A stretch of 64,000 nt of DNA from an uncultured Oscillospiraceae bacterium (GTDB taxonomy: Bacteria > Bacillota > Clostridia > Oscillospirales > Ruminococcaceae). Numbering within the stretch: position 1 is the first letter of the stretch; each line of letters opens with the position of its first letter. The notes beneath the pieces were generated by a model. It did no database searches. It saw only the letters and a program-made list of their open reading frames with translations, and had not been told where the DNA came from. The stretch spans positions 16,641-80,640 of the forward strand of contig CAKTCT010000009.1 in the NCBI GenBank assembly GCA_934539585.1, in the 5' to 3' direction. Positions 49,856 through 59,439 of the stretch are shown in pieces. Made by a program: the position numbers and the translations under genes.

Positions 49856-52492
49856 ATGAAACGAACCTCCATAAAAACCAAGCTGCTGACAGCGATGCTC
49901 ACTTTGTGCATGGCGCTGACGCCGCTTCCGGCCTTTGCGGCAGAGCCCTCCGCAGAGACGGCGGATTTCACCACCGGCGGCGGTACGGCGGCCATAGAAC
50001 TCCTGAATACCTTCAGGACCGACGGGGCGGCGGCCTCCACCTGGGACGACGGCTCCAGGACGCTGACCCTCCGGGGCGTGGACTTCACCACCACTGCCGC
50101 CACGGCGGTGAAGCTGCCTGCCGGTTCCACCATCGTCCTGGCCGACGGCAGCGCCAACGCCATTCAGAGCGGCGACGTGACCCTGGAGAAAAACGGCGAC
50201 TACAAGAGCCAGACCTTCATCAACGCACTGGACGCGGCGGGCAGCCTCACCATCCAGGGAGGCACGGGCACCCTGGATGTCGCGGCCGGCAAAGTCGATA
50301 ACAGCGGCGACGGCTGGGTCTATTCCTCGGGAATCAGCGTTGACGGCGACTTCACCGTCAAGGGCTGCCAGGTGACGGCTCAGGGCGGCTCGGTGGAGTC
50401 CGACGGCACCTGCTTTTCCATGGGCGTCAATATGGACAGCGATACAAAGAATAAGGCGCTGCTGGTCACCGGCGGCACCCTCACGGCCATTGCCGGAGAA
50501 GCCTATGAGCGGGAAGAGGACGGCGGAAAAAGGCCGGTGTTCTCCCGGGGCGTGTATCTGTATCGGGGCAGCGTCACGGTCTCCGGCGACGGCAGGCTGC
50601 TGGCCCGGAGCGTGAAGGAAATGGCAGACGGAGGAGTCCTGTCCAACGGCCTGTATATTTCCGTGGGCGATCTGTCCGTTTCCGGCCAGGGCAGGGTCGA
50701 GGCCGAGGGCGCTTACGGCGCGTATATTTCCGGCGGCGGCATCCGGCTGGACGGCGGCAGTCTCACCGCCATAAGCACCCAGACGCCGGACGCGTTCGGC
50801 AATCCCGGCAACGCCGTTGACGTGGAAATCAGCTCCGGAACCGTCACCGCCAATGCCGGAAACATCACCGTCAGCGGCGGCACTCTGGAAACCGAAAACG
50901 GCAGCATCTATATGGCCACCTACGGCGCTGCCGAGAACCAGGGCCTGTTCACCGTCACCGGCGGCAGCGTTGTGAATCAGGGCCGGTTGAACGGGGCCCA
51001 AAAGATCAGCATCTCCGGCGGCTCCGTGGAGACCCAGCAGACCAGCGCCAAGGAGCTGGTCCTGTCCGGCGGCTCCCTCACCGTCCGGGAGCCGGTGCGC
51101 AGGAACCCGTATAGCGGCGGCCTCTACGGCCTCCCCGCCGTGGATGTACGGAACCTCACCGTCAGCGGCGGCGCTTTGGATGCCGCTTGGGATTGGGGCG
51201 GATATACGCCCATGGTTTTGCCGAAGGATGAGGAGTATAACGACGTAGGGCTCTTAGTGCGGATGCCTTATGATACGGATACCGCCTCCTTCACCGGCGG
51301 CGTCACCATCCTGGACACCGGCTTCGCCGGGAACACGGCCCTGGAGCTGGCCGGTCAGCTCGTTCTGGGCCAGGGCATGGCGGAGACCGGCGCGGATGAG
51401 CACCACCGCCAGCTGGGCGCGGCTCCCGTAAGATTCGCGGCTGCCTCCGCCGGGACGGCCATCCGCCAGGTTATCATCGGGAACGTCAAATTCGATTATG
51501 CGCCGGGAGAGGCTCCCGAAAAATCGGCCGCGCCCTCTTTCCCGGACAACGCGGAGTCCTACGAGATCGCATACGAATGCTGGGAGGAAATGGAAAACGG
51601 CAGTCCGGCGGCCTTCTGGTACTCCGATGAGAGCCGGTACAGCACCTCCATGGAAAGAATCACCCGGTTCGAAGACGGCAAACGCTATGTGTACTCCCTT
51701 GAGCTGAAAGCCAAAGACGGATACGCATTTGCAGACGATTGCACCGTCACGGTCAATGGTTCCGCAGTGGCGGCGGAAAACCTGCGGAAGACGCAGGACG
51801 GCCTGCTGGTTATGGCGGTGAAAACCATTGCACCGATGTCTCAGCAGGAACCGGAATACCGGATCATCGAGGGCGCAAACGGCGTCTGGACCCCGGGAGA
51901 CGGCGCGCTGCGGTTCGTTGCAAACGGCGATTTCTCCAGGTTTACCGGCGTTCAGGTGGACGGCGTGCTCCTTGCAGAGGACCAGTATACCGCCGCTTCC
52001 GGCTCCACGGTGATCACGCTGAACCGCGATTATCTTGCCGCGCTAGCAGTCGGCAGGCATACGCTGACCGTTGTTTACAGCGACGGCCAGTGCGGAACGG
52101 ACTTCCAGGTCCTGGCTGCTGTATCCCACACCCACCGCTACGGCAGCGCGTGGAAGTATGACGAAGCCAGCCACTGGCGTCAGTGCGCCTGCGGCGACAG
52201 GTCGGATGCAGCGGCCCACACCTTCCGGTGGGTCGTTGACAAGGAAGCGACGGCAGCCGAAAATGGCTCCAGGCATGAGGAGTGCTCAGTCTGCGGATAC
52301 CAGAAAGTCGCCGTTGAGATTCCCGCAGCCGGTTCTGTGACCGAGCCTACCGGTCAGCCCGGTCAGTCCGACGATACCGACATCGTCGCGCCGCCCAAGA
52401 CCGGCAGCGCCGGCAGGATGTCCCTGTGGATCGCGCTGCTGTCCGTCAGCTGCGGCGCAGCGGCGATGGGCAGGAAGAAAAAGAGAAAATAA
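49856..52492 (+). CDS. Cell-wall-anchored surface protein with repetitive beta-structure
   Basis: 878 residues with a cleavable signal peptide (ALTPLPAFAAEP). Residues ~40-560 contain many short repeats rich in Gly, Ser, Thr of the pattern SGGSLTV, SGGTLETEN, TGGSVVNQG, SGGALDAAW, which suggests a beta-helix or carbohydrate-binding stack. Residues ~780-840 hold two His/Cys-containing segments (HTHRYGSAWKYDEASHWRQCACG and HEECSVCGYQKV). The C-terminus APPKTGSAGRM, a hydrophobic helix and RKKKRK form a sortase signal (PKTG-type rather than LPXTG). Divergent from the XRE gene and followed by a terminator. Confidence 0.85.
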   Translation: MKRTSIKTKLLTAMLTLCMALTPLPAFAAEPSAETADFTTGGGTAAIELLNTFRTDGAAASTWDDGSRTLTLRGVDFTTTAATAVKLPAGSTIVLADGSANAIQSGDVTLEKNGDYKSQTFINALDAAGSLTIQGGTGTLDVAAGKVDNSGDGWVYSSGISVDGDFTVKGCQVTAQGGSVESDGTCFSMGVNMDSDTKNKALLVTGGTLTAIAGEAYEREEDGGKRPVFSRGVYLYRGSVTVSGDGRLLARSVKEMADGGVLSNGLYISVGDLSVSGQGRVEAEGAYGAYISGGGIRLDGGSLTAISTQTPDAFGNPGNAVDVEISSGTVTANAGNITVSGGTLETENGSIYMATYGAAENQGLFTVTGGSVVNQGRLNGAQKISISGGSVETQQTSAKELVLSGGSLTVREPVRRNPYSGGLYGLPAVDVRNLTVSGGALDAAWDWGGYTPMVLPKDEEYNDVGLLVRMPYDTDTASFTGGVTILDTGFAGNTALELAGQLVLGQGMAETGADEHHRQLGAAPVRFAAASAGTAIRQVIIGNVKFDYAPGEAPEKSAAPSFPDNAESYEIAYECWEEMENGSPAAFWYSDESRYSTSMERITRFEDGKRYVYSLELKAKDGYAFADDCTVTVNGSAVAAENLRKTQDGLLVMAVKTIAPMSQQEPEYRIIEGANGVWTPGDGALRFVANGDFSRFTGVQVDGVLLAEDQYTAASGSTVITLNRDYLAALAVGRHTLTVVYSDGQCGTDFQVLAAVSHTHRYGSAWKYDEASHWRQCACGDRSDAAAHTFRWVVDKEATAAENGSRHEECSVCGYQKVAVEIPAAGSVTEPTGQPGQSDDTDIVAPPKTGSAGRMSLWIALLSVSCGAAAMGRKKKRK

Positions 52493-52506
52493 GCGGCATG
52501 ATAAAG

Positions 52507-52543
52507 CCCGGTCCCCCGTCTGCGCTGGGGGACCGGGTTTTGC
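52507..52543 (+). terminator. Terminator of the surface protein gene
   Basis: CCCGGTCCCCC pairs with GGGGGACCGGG (52527-52537), followed by TTTT. Confidence 0.85.
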
Positions 52544-52553
52544 TGTCAGAAAT

Positions 52554-53324
52554 TCATCCCCGCTGGCTCTCTCGGTACGTCCTCGCGGACATGCCGAGGC
52601 TTTTTTTCATGCAGCGGCAGAAATAGTTGTAGTCCCCGAAGCCCACGTCCCCGGCGATTTGGGTGATGGGGCGGTCCGTCTCCCGGAGGAGCCGCTTGGC
52701 CTCCTCTATGCGCAGGCTGCGGACGTACTCAGCCACCGTGCAGCCGAACTGGTCGGAAAAGGTCTGGTACAGGGCGGTTTTGCCCATGCCGAAGGCCGTG
52801 GTCAGGGCCGAAACGGACAGGTCCTCCGCCAGGTGCCCCCGGAGATAGCCCTCCATCCGTTCCCGGAAGCCGCTGCGCTGAAGGCTCACCGCCTTCTTCA
52901 GCAGGACATAGACGGCGCAGGCTTCCATGATCTTGGCCGCCGCCCGGATCTGCTCCGGCGTTTTGAAGGAGATGTCCGGAAGGGCACTTTCCGGGGAATC
53001 GGTGATCTGGCCGAACATCATGTAGCCGATGACGCTGCCCCGGTCGCAGAGGGGCGCGGCGGCCTCCACCAGCCCGGCGTGGCACCGGGACAGGATCAGC
53101 CGGTTCTCCTGCTTGCACCGCTGGAAGGAGGCCCGGTCGCTTTTTTCGCAGAGACGGCGGGTGGCCGGGGAGCCCTTCATCCCCCGGCAGAAGGCGCAGT
53201 CCTCGGGGGGATAGGAGAGCAGCGCGGTAAAGTTCGGGTCGAACAGCACGATCCGGATGCCGGTGAGGAGGTGGAAATCCTTCATCAGCTCCAAAAGCTC
53301 CGAACGGTCGTAGGACAGCCGCAT
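52554..53324 (-). CDS. PocR-AraC type transcriptional regulator
   Basis: 256 residues from ATG 53324 (GAGGTG upstream; a GTG further upstream is less likely). N-terminal PocR sensory domain (LLELMKDFHLLTGIRIVLFDPNF, cysteines in CAFC and CEKSDRASFQRC) is thought to bind small carbohydrate-related ligands such as 1,3-propanediol or ethanolamine-type compounds. C-terminal AraC DNA-binding domain ends VGFGDYNYFCRCMKKSLGMSARTYR. It is divergent from a sugar catabolic operon and is its probable activator, since that operon's promoter has a good -10 (TATGCT, 53418-53423) but a poor -35. Confidence 0.88.
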   Translation of the reverse strand: MRLSYDRSELLELMKDFHLLTGIRIVLFDPNFTALLSYPPEDCAFCRGMKGSPATRRLCEKSDRASFQRCKQENRLILSRCHAGLVEAAAPLCDRGSVIGYMMFGQITDSPESALPDISFKTPEQIRAAAKIMEACAVYVLLKKAVSLQRSGFRERMEGYLRGHLAEDLSVSALTTAFGMGKTALYQTFSDQFGCTVAEYVRSLRIEEAKRLLRETDRPITQIAGDVGFGDYNYFCRCMKKSLGMSARTYRESQRG

Positions 53325-53446
53325 GGCAAACACCTCTTATGTGTAAATTTGAGCAAAAAACGGAAGATTTTACAGTTTCCCGGCCGCAATTCTCTATCGG
53401 CAGGGCCCGGCATGGGGTATGCTGAAAGGGAACAGGAGGGATTCTT

Positions 53447-54415
53447 TTGAACGAATACATCGGACACACCTCCCAGCTTTTCGGCGTAGAGGAGCACCGG
53501 CTGGTGGGCGGGAAGGGCGACGGCCTCCGGCTGCTGGAAGTGACCAACGGCGGCGGACTGGAAGCCGTTATCAGCCTGGATCGCAATGGGGACATCTCCC
53601 GGCTCCGCTTCAAGGGCGTGAACCTGGGGTACGTTTCCCCCTGCGGATACGCAGCTCCGGCCTACTACGAGCCTGCGGGGGACGGGTGGCTGAAAACCTT
53701 TACGGCGGGCTTCCTCACCACCTGCGGCCTGGAAAACGTGGGGACGCCCTGTACGGATCAGGGGGAGGTCCTGGGCCTTCACGGCTCCATCGCCAACACC
53801 CCGGCGGACCGGGCGACCTGGTACGAGGAGGACGGGCGGCTGATCATCAAAACCTCCACCTCCGACGAGGTGATTTTCGGCAGAAAGCTGCGGCTCAGCC
53901 GGACCTACGTTTTCCCCATCGGGAAAAACGAGTTCACCTTTTCGGACACCGTGGAAAACACCGGGGACCGGGAGGAGCCGGTCTCCATTCTGTACCACAT
54001 GAACATGGGCTACCCCCTTCTGGACCAGGACAGCGTGGTGGAGATCGCCTCCCGGGAGGTCGTCCCCCGGAACGCCCACGCGGCGGAGGGCCTGGCCGGC
54101 TGGATGCGGATGGAGCCCCCCACCGCCGGGTACCAGGAGCGCTGCTACTACCACCGGATGGGGGAGCGGGGCTACGCCTCCATCTACCAGCCCAAGTACC
54201 GGCTGGGGCTTTCCATGGAGTACGACCCCCGGGACCTGGACTGCTTCGTGGAGTGGAAAATGATGGGCGTCCGGGACTACGTCCTGGGCCTGGAGTGCGG
54301 AAACGCCTACCCCGACGGCCGCAGCGCCCTCCGGGAGCAGGGACGGCTGAAATTTTTAAAGCCCGGGGAGCGGAAGACCTACGCCGTGACGATCCGGATG
54401 ATGGAGGGAGACTGA
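53447..54415 (+). CDS. DUF4432 aldose epimerase-like protein
   Basis: 322 residues from a TTG start at 53447 behind ACAGGAGG. It belongs to the DUF4432 branch of the galactose mutarotase-like superfamily: beta-rich, with conserved GLHGSIANTPAD, NMGYPLLD and ECGNAYPDGRSALREQG. Such proteins occur in operons for unusual sugars and probably interconvert anomers or act on a sugar hemiacetal. First gene of the four-gene operon; the next gene starts directly after its stop. Confidence 0.86.
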   Translation: MNEYIGHTSQLFGVEEHRLVGGKGDGLRLLEVTNGGGLEAVISLDRNGDISRLRFKGVNLGYVSPCGYAAPAYYEPAGDGWLKTFTAGFLTTCGLENVGTPCTDQGEVLGLHGSIANTPADRATWYEEDGRLIIKTSTSDEVIFGRKLRLSRTYVFPIGKNEFTFSDTVENTGDREEPVSILYHMNMGYPLLDQDSVVEIASREVVPRNAHAAEGLAGWMRMEPPTAGYQERCYYHRMGERGYASIYQPKYRLGLSMEYDPRDLDCFVEWKMMGVRDYVLGLECGNAYPDGRSALREQGRLKFLKPGERKTYAVTIRMMEGD

Positions 54416-55249
54416 ATGCTTGTTACCTTAAAGGAAATCCTTAAAATGGCCGAGGCGGGGGGCTATGCCATCGGCGCTTTCAACACCCCCAACCTGGAAT
54501 GTATCCGCGCGGTGCTGGACACCGCCGAAAAGCGGCAGGTCCCGGTGATCCTCAGCCACGCGGAGCTTCATGAGGAGGCCGCTCCCCTGGAGGTCATCGG
54601 CCCGGTCATGGTGCTGTCCGCCCAGCGGGCCAGGGTCCCGGTGTGCGTCCATCTGGACCACTGCGAGACCCTGGCGTACATGGAAAAAGCCCTTGCCCTG
54701 GGATTTACCGGGGTGATGTACGACGGCAGCCTGCTGCCCTACGAAGAAAACGTGGTCAATACCCTCCGGGCCGTGGCCATGGCGGCTCCCTACGGGGCCG
54801 GAGTGGAGGCGGAGATCGGCCAGCTGGCCTCCCGGGAGGGCGGCGGGGAAGCCGCCGGGGGCCCGGTCTACACCGACCCGGACCTGGCGGCCCGGTTCGT
54901 GCGGGATACCGGCATCGACGCCCTGGCCCCCAGCTTCGGCACGGCCCACGGCATCTATAAGGAAAAGCCCCGGCTGGACCTGGACCGGGTGGCGGTCATC
55001 CGGGAGAAGACCGGCCTTCCCCTGGTCATGCACGGCGGCAGCGGGGTCTCCCCGGAGGACTACCGCCGGGCCATGGAAAACGGCATCCGGAAGATCAACT
55101 ACTACTCCTACATGGCCAAAGCCGGTGCGGCCGCAGCAAGGGAATGTGCAGCCAGCGCCGCCTTTTTCCACGAAGTGGCCCTGGCCGCCCAGACCGCCAT
55201 GGCCCGGGACGCAGACGCCGCCATGCAGGTGTTTTATCAGAAAGGATGA
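54416..55249 (+). CDS. Class II ketose-bisphosphate aldolase family protein
   Basis: 277-residue zinc-dependent aldolase of the FbaA/GatY/KbaY family. The metal-binding His pair begins in VHLDHCE, followed by GFTGVMYDGSLLPYEENV, the glycine-rich phosphate loop VMHGGSGVS, and the second substrate region FGTAHGIYKEKPRLD. Start ATG is immediately after the DUF4432 stop. In this operon it should cleave a phosphorylated ketose into a triose phosphate and an aldehyde. The exact substrate (tagatose-, fructose- or a deoxy/modified ketose phosphate) is not deducible. Confidence 0.92.
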   Translation: MLVTLKEILKMAEAGGYAIGAFNTPNLECIRAVLDTAEKRQVPVILSHAELHEEAAPLEVIGPVMVLSAQRARVPVCVHLDHCETLAYMEKALALGFTGVMYDGSLLPYEENVVNTLRAVAMAAPYGAGVEAEIGQLASREGGGEAAGGPVYTDPDLAARFVRDTGIDALAPSFGTAHGIYKEKPRLDLDRVAVIREKTGLPLVMHGGSGVSPEDYRRAMENGIRKINYYSYMAKAGAAAARECAASAAFFHEVALAAQTAMARDADAAMQVFYQKG

Positions 55250-55253
55250 GCTT

Positions 55254-56660
55254 ATGGAAAAGAAGAAAATGACCTTTGCCCTGGCCTTTTGCAACCGGGG
55301 ATTCATGCCCGGGGAGCTGATCTCTGCCGCCCGGGAGGAGATGATCAGGGCCCTGACCGACGGCGGATACGGCTATATCGCCATGGACCCCTCCCTGACC
55401 CGGTACGGCGGCATCGAGACCCGGGACGAGGGGCGGCTCTACGCCCGGTGGCTCCAGGAGCACCGGGGCGAATTTGACGGCGTGATCTTCTCCATGCCCA
55501 TTTTCGCCGACGAAAACGGGGCCATCACCGCCTTGCAGGACGCCGGCGTGCCCATCCTCATGCAGGCGTATCCCGACGAGATCGGCAAAATGGACTTCGC
55601 CCACCGCCGGGACGCCTTCTGCGGGAAGTTCTCCGTCACCGACGTGTTCACCCAGTATCAGGTGCCCTTTACGGTCCTGAAGCCCCACGTGGTCCACCCC
55701 CTTTCTTCGAAGTTCCAGGAAAATCTCCGGGATTTCGCCGCCATCTGCCGGGTGGTCAACGGCATGAAGCGGTTCACCATCGGCTGCATCGGGGCCCGGA
55801 CCACCGCCTTCAAGACCACCCGCTTCGACGAGATCGGTCTGCAGAAAAACGGCATCACTGTGGAAAGCCTGGACCTTTCCGAGCTGATCTTCCGGGTGGA
55901 GCGCCTGGCCGACGACGCCCCGGAGGTCCTGGCCAGGCTGGCCGCCCTGGAGCGCTATGCGGATTTCAGCCGGGTCCCTCCGGAGAAGAAGCGGACCCAC
56001 GCCAAAATCAGCGTGGTCATCGACCAATATATCGCGGAGTACCACCTGGACGCCGTGGCCATCCGGTGCTGGAACGAGATGGAGCAGATTCTGCGGGTGT
56101 GTCCCTGCGTCCTCCTCAGCGAGCTCAACGACCGGGGCATCGTGGCCAGCTGCGAGATCGACCTGACCTCGGCCATCTCCATGCGGGCCATGACCCTGGC
56201 TTCGGAGGAGCCCACAGCAGTGCTGGACTGGAACAACAACTACGGCGACGCGGAGGACAAGGTCATCCTGTTCCACTGCGGCTCCACGGCCCAGAGCCTT
56301 ATGACCCGGAAGGGCGCCGTTACCAGCCACAAGATGTTCGACAAAACCGATCCCGGCTCCGGCTGGGGCACCAACGAAGGCCGCATCCGGCCCATGAAAA
56401 CCACCATCTCCAACTGCCTCACCGTAGACGGCAGGGTGAAAATTTACGCCAGCCAGGGAGAGTTTACCGCCGACCCCATCGAGGACGGCTACTTCGGCTG
56501 CGCCGGGGTGTGCCGGCTGCCGGACCTGGAGGAAAAGCTCATCAGGCTGGCCAAGGGCGGCTTCAAGCACCACACCTGCGTGGGCGTGGGCCATATGAAG
56601 GCGGTGCTGAAGGAAGCCTTCACCACCTATCTGGGCTACGACTGGGTGGAGATCGACTGA
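55254..56660 (+). CDS. L-fucose/L-arabinose isomerase family protein
   Basis: 468 residues from ATG 55254. It is of the FucI-like isomerase fold: the N-terminal half carries the substrate domain (GEFDGVIFSMPIFADENG) and the C-terminal half shows metal-binding region signals (RCWNEMEQIL, CEIDLTSAISMRAMTLASEEP, LFHCGSTAQSL, and GVGHMKAVL). It should convert an aldose to a ketose. It lies four bases after the aldolase stop and one base before the kinase, so these three work in sequence. The natural aldose is unknown. Confidence 0.86.
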   Translation: MEKKKMTFALAFCNRGFMPGELISAAREEMIRALTDGGYGYIAMDPSLTRYGGIETRDEGRLYARWLQEHRGEFDGVIFSMPIFADENGAITALQDAGVPILMQAYPDEIGKMDFAHRRDAFCGKFSVTDVFTQYQVPFTVLKPHVVHPLSSKFQENLRDFAAICRVVNGMKRFTIGCIGARTTAFKTTRFDEIGLQKNGITVESLDLSELIFRVERLADDAPEVLARLAALERYADFSRVPPEKKRTHAKISVVIDQYIAEYHLDAVAIRCWNEMEQILRVCPCVLLSELNDRGIVASCEIDLTSAISMRAMTLASEEPTAVLDWNNNYGDAEDKVILFHCGSTAQSLMTRKGAVTSHKMFDKTDPGSGWGTNEGRIRPMKTTISNCLTVDGRVKIYASQGEFTADPIEDGYFGCAGVCRLPDLEEKLIRLAKGGFKHHTCVGVGHMKAVLKEAFTTYLGYDWVEID

Positions 56661-56661
56661 C

Positions 56662-58134
56662 ATGAAGATCGCCGGACTGGACATCGGAACCACCGGCTGC
56701 AAGCTCACGGTATTCGACCATACCGGCAGGCAGCTGGCGCGGTATTATTGCGGCTACCCGGCCTCCCGGAAAGCGGGGGCCCACGAAATCGACGCCAACG
56801 GCATCCTGGAGGGCGTTTTCTCCGTCCTCCGGGCGGCGGCCGAGGAGCACCGGGAAATTGCGGGCATCGGCGTCACCAGCTTTGGGGAGACCTGCATCCT
56901 CACCGACCAGGCGGGGGTCCCGCTGCGCCCCGCCATGCTCTATACCGATCCCCGGGGCGCGGAGGAGTGCGCCCGGCTGACCCGGCAGCTGGGGGAAGAA
57001 CGGCTCATTGAAATCTCCGGCACCAGGCCCCATGAAATGTACTCCCTCCCCAAAATCATGTGGATAAAGGCCCACGAGCCGGAGGTTTACGCCAGGACCC
57101 GGCACATCTTCCTGGTGGAGGATTTTGTGGTCTTCCATCTGACCGGACAGCGGGTCATCGACCACTCCCTGGCGGCCCGGACCATGGGGTTTGACATCCG
57201 GAAGCTCCAATGGAGCCGGGAAATCTTCGACGCGGCGGGGGTGGAGCTGTCCCTCATGTCCCGGACCGCGGCTCCCGGCACGGCGGCGGGGCGGCTGACG
57301 GCTGACGTGGGGCTGTCTCCGGATACGCAGATCGTCTGCATCAGCCACGACCAGGTGGCGGCGGCGGTGGGGGCCGGAGGATTTTCCTCCGACATGGCCG
57401 CCGACGGCGCGGGCACCGTGGAGTGCATCACTCCCATCTGCGACGGCCTGCCCGATCTGGCGGCCCTGGCCCGGGGAAACTATGCGGCGGTGCCCTATGT
57501 CCTCCCCGGGAAGTACGTCTGCTACGCCTTTTCCTACACCGGCGGCGCGCTGATCCAGTGGTGCGCCGACACCTTGGCCAAAAAGGAGCAGGAGGAAGCG
57601 GCGGCGCTGGGAATCTCTGTCAACCAGCTGCTGGAGAGCCGGTCCAGGAGCCCCACGGGGCTCCTGGTGCTGCCCCATTTTGCCGGGGCCGCCACGCCGT
57701 ATATGGACACCGGCTCCAAGGGGGCCATTCTGGGGCTGACCACGGAGACCACCGCGGCGGACCTCTACCGCGGCTGCATGGAGGGCGTTGTCTACGAAAT
57801 GCTTTTGAATACGGAACGTCTGGCCGCTGCTGGCGTACATTTTCAAAAGCTCAGCGCCACAGGCGGCGGGGCCCGGTCCCGGGAGTGGATGCAGATGAAG
57901 GCCGACGTCCTGAACCGGGAGCTCACGGCCCTGGAAACCGCAGACGCCGGAACGGTGGGCTCCGCCATGCTGACCGGGGTGGCCGTGGGCTGCTTTTCGG
58001 ACCTGGCCGGGGCCAGGTCCCGCATGGTCCGGGAGATCGGGGTGTTCCGGCCCCGGGCGGACCTTCACGCCGCTTATCAGGAAATCTACCGGCGCTACCG
58101 GCAGGTCTACGAAGCGGTCCGGCCGCTGGTGTAG
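56662..58134 (+). CDS. FGGY family carbohydrate kinase
   Basis: 490-residue sugar kinase of the FGGY (xylulokinase/rhamnulokinase-like) group. N-terminal ATP-phosphate motif GLDIGTTGCKLTVFD, the substrate loop GVTSFGETCIL, the second domain start ISHDQVAAAVGAG (where many have GGHD), and the C-terminal conserved KLSATGGGARSREWMQMKADVL with EDADAGTVGSA-like ETADAGTVGSAML. It phosphorylates a ketose produced by the preceding isomerase. Last gene of the operon; no transporter is encoded in the window for this pathway. Confidence 0.91.
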   Translation: MKIAGLDIGTTGCKLTVFDHTGRQLARYYCGYPASRKAGAHEIDANGILEGVFSVLRAAAEEHREIAGIGVTSFGETCILTDQAGVPLRPAMLYTDPRGAEECARLTRQLGEERLIEISGTRPHEMYSLPKIMWIKAHEPEVYARTRHIFLVEDFVVFHLTGQRVIDHSLAARTMGFDIRKLQWSREIFDAAGVELSLMSRTAAPGTAAGRLTADVGLSPDTQIVCISHDQVAAAVGAGGFSSDMAADGAGTVECITPICDGLPDLAALARGNYAAVPYVLPGKYVCYAFSYTGGALIQWCADTLAKKEQEEAAALGISVNQLLESRSRSPTGLLVLPHFAGAATPYMDTGSKGAILGLTTETTAADLYRGCMEGVVYEMLLNTERLAAAGVHFQKLSATGGGARSREWMQMKADVLNRELTALETADAGTVGSAMLTGVAVGCFSDLAGARSRMVREIGVFRPRADLHAAYQEIYRRYRQVYEAVRPLV

Positions 58135-58512
58135 GGGATTTGCAGGCGGATTCCGGTCCGGAGTCTGAGTGTCTGGAATGGACTGAAATTGCGTATTTTT
58201 CGCTTTGGGATTTTGGCGGGGTAAATAGCTGGAAAAGCCTTACGGAGTCGATAATATCTGGGATCATGGCAATTTTCTGGCGGTAATTTTGCGCTGAATA
58301 TCCGAAAATAATGAAAATTCCACCGACCAAAATTGCCAATTCTGCGGGCTGGCGAAGCGCATTCGCCTTGTCCCGAGGAGAAGCGAAGCCCTCCCGAATC
58401 CGCAAGGATAGGCCGGGGGAGCGGTTGCTGGGTTGAAGGACGGGAGGTCCGGGCTGTTGGCTCGGGCCTCTTTTCGTATTGTAGCAGACGAAGTGGGATT
58501 TGTAAAGGCGCA
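58135..58512. other. Intergenic region of 378 bases between convergent genes
   Basis: No supported gene or RNA. A weak hairpin CCGGGC/GCTCGGG near 58448-58466 followed by CCTCTTTT may end the FGGY operon. The rest is moderately AT-rich and shows no repeat related to the other elements. Confidence 0.5.
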
Positions 58513-59304
58513 TCAGGCGAAGGCCAGCCGGTATTTTGTGGGGGACATCCCCATGCCCTTGGCGAAGAACCGGGAAAAGGTGCAGACATCGGCAAAGCCG
58601 GTGGCGTAGGCGATCTCGCTGACGGTCAGGGCGGTGCCGGTCAGGAGGCGGCAGGCCATGGCGTAGCGCTGGCGGTTGATGTACTCCTTGGGGGAGACGC
58701 CCTCGTATTTGATGAACAGGTTGTAGAGGTAGCGCTCGTCCACGTGGACCGTGGCGGCTACGTCTCCCACGGTGATTTTTTTGTCGAAATTGTACTCGAT
58801 GTAGGATTTGGCGTCCTTCACGTGCTGGAGGGGCGGGCTTCCCGGGCCGGGCTCCCCGGCGGATTCGTGGAGGGAGATCAGGTGGAACAAAAGGCTCAAA
58901 GCCTCCGTATGGGACAGGCAGGAACGGGATTGTAAAACGTTTAACCACAAATTTTGCAGCTTGCCCCGGAAGTTGTAGGAGAAAATGTGGCGGTCGTCGG
59001 GCTTCAGGATGGGCAGGACGTATTTTTGTGCAAAGGCTTCGGAGAAGATGATCCAGAAGTAGTTCCAGGGCTTTTCGGTGTCGGAGTGGTACTCCTGCAA
59101 CTGGTGGCTGGAGATGAAAAAGCCCTGGTCCACGGAGACGGGGGCGTCGTTGAAGTAGCCTTTCCCGCCCAGAACGTAGTGGAGAATGTAGTAATCCCGG
59201 TATCCGGGGCCCCAGCGGGCCTGAGCGGGGTCGTCCTCGATGCCAAGGCAGCGGACGAAAAGGGGGTCGGCTGGGTCGAAGGATACGGGCAGGTATACGC
59301 CCAT
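58513..59304 (-). CDS. AraC family transcriptional regulator
   Basis: 263 residues from ATG 59304 behind GGAGG. N-terminal cupin-type sugar sensor (YILHYVLGGKGYFNDAPVSVDQGFFISSHQLQEYHSD) and a C-terminal AraC DNA-binding domain with both helix-turn-helix units (VGDVAATVHVDERYLYNLFIKYEGVSPKEYI, VSEIAYATGFADVCTFSRFFAKGMGMSPTKYR). Without membrane segments, it is a cytoplasmic activator. Its likely targets are the GH27/GH32 genes downstream of the repeat tract, by position only. Confidence 0.9.
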   Translation of the reverse strand: MGVYLPVSFDPADPLFVRCLGIEDDPAQARWGPGYRDYYILHYVLGGKGYFNDAPVSVDQGFFISSHQLQEYHSDTEKPWNYFWIIFSEAFAQKYVLPILKPDDRHIFSYNFRGKLQNLWLNVLQSRSCLSHTEALSLLFHLISLHESAGEPGPGSPPLQHVKDAKSYIEYNFDKKITVGDVAATVHVDERYLYNLFIKYEGVSPKEYINRQRYAMACRLLTGTALTVSEIAYATGFADVCTFSRFFAKGMGMSPTKYRLAFA

Positions 59305-59439
59305 GGGGGTCCCTCCTTGGATGGGCGCGGGCTCCGGGCCGGGAATGGGGCCGGGAGAAGGTGCGCACAACGTATGATTTTACTATATAATAATATGAAA
59401 TTTCGATTTACGCAAGAGGAAAATTTGCTATAATTAGAA

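Noticed and set aside
49625..51001. Upstream extension of the XRE gene to a ~1050-residue protein on the minus strand
   Set aside because: The extension is the antisense of the surface protein gene; the ribosome-binding site and helix-turn-helix start fit ATG 49624.
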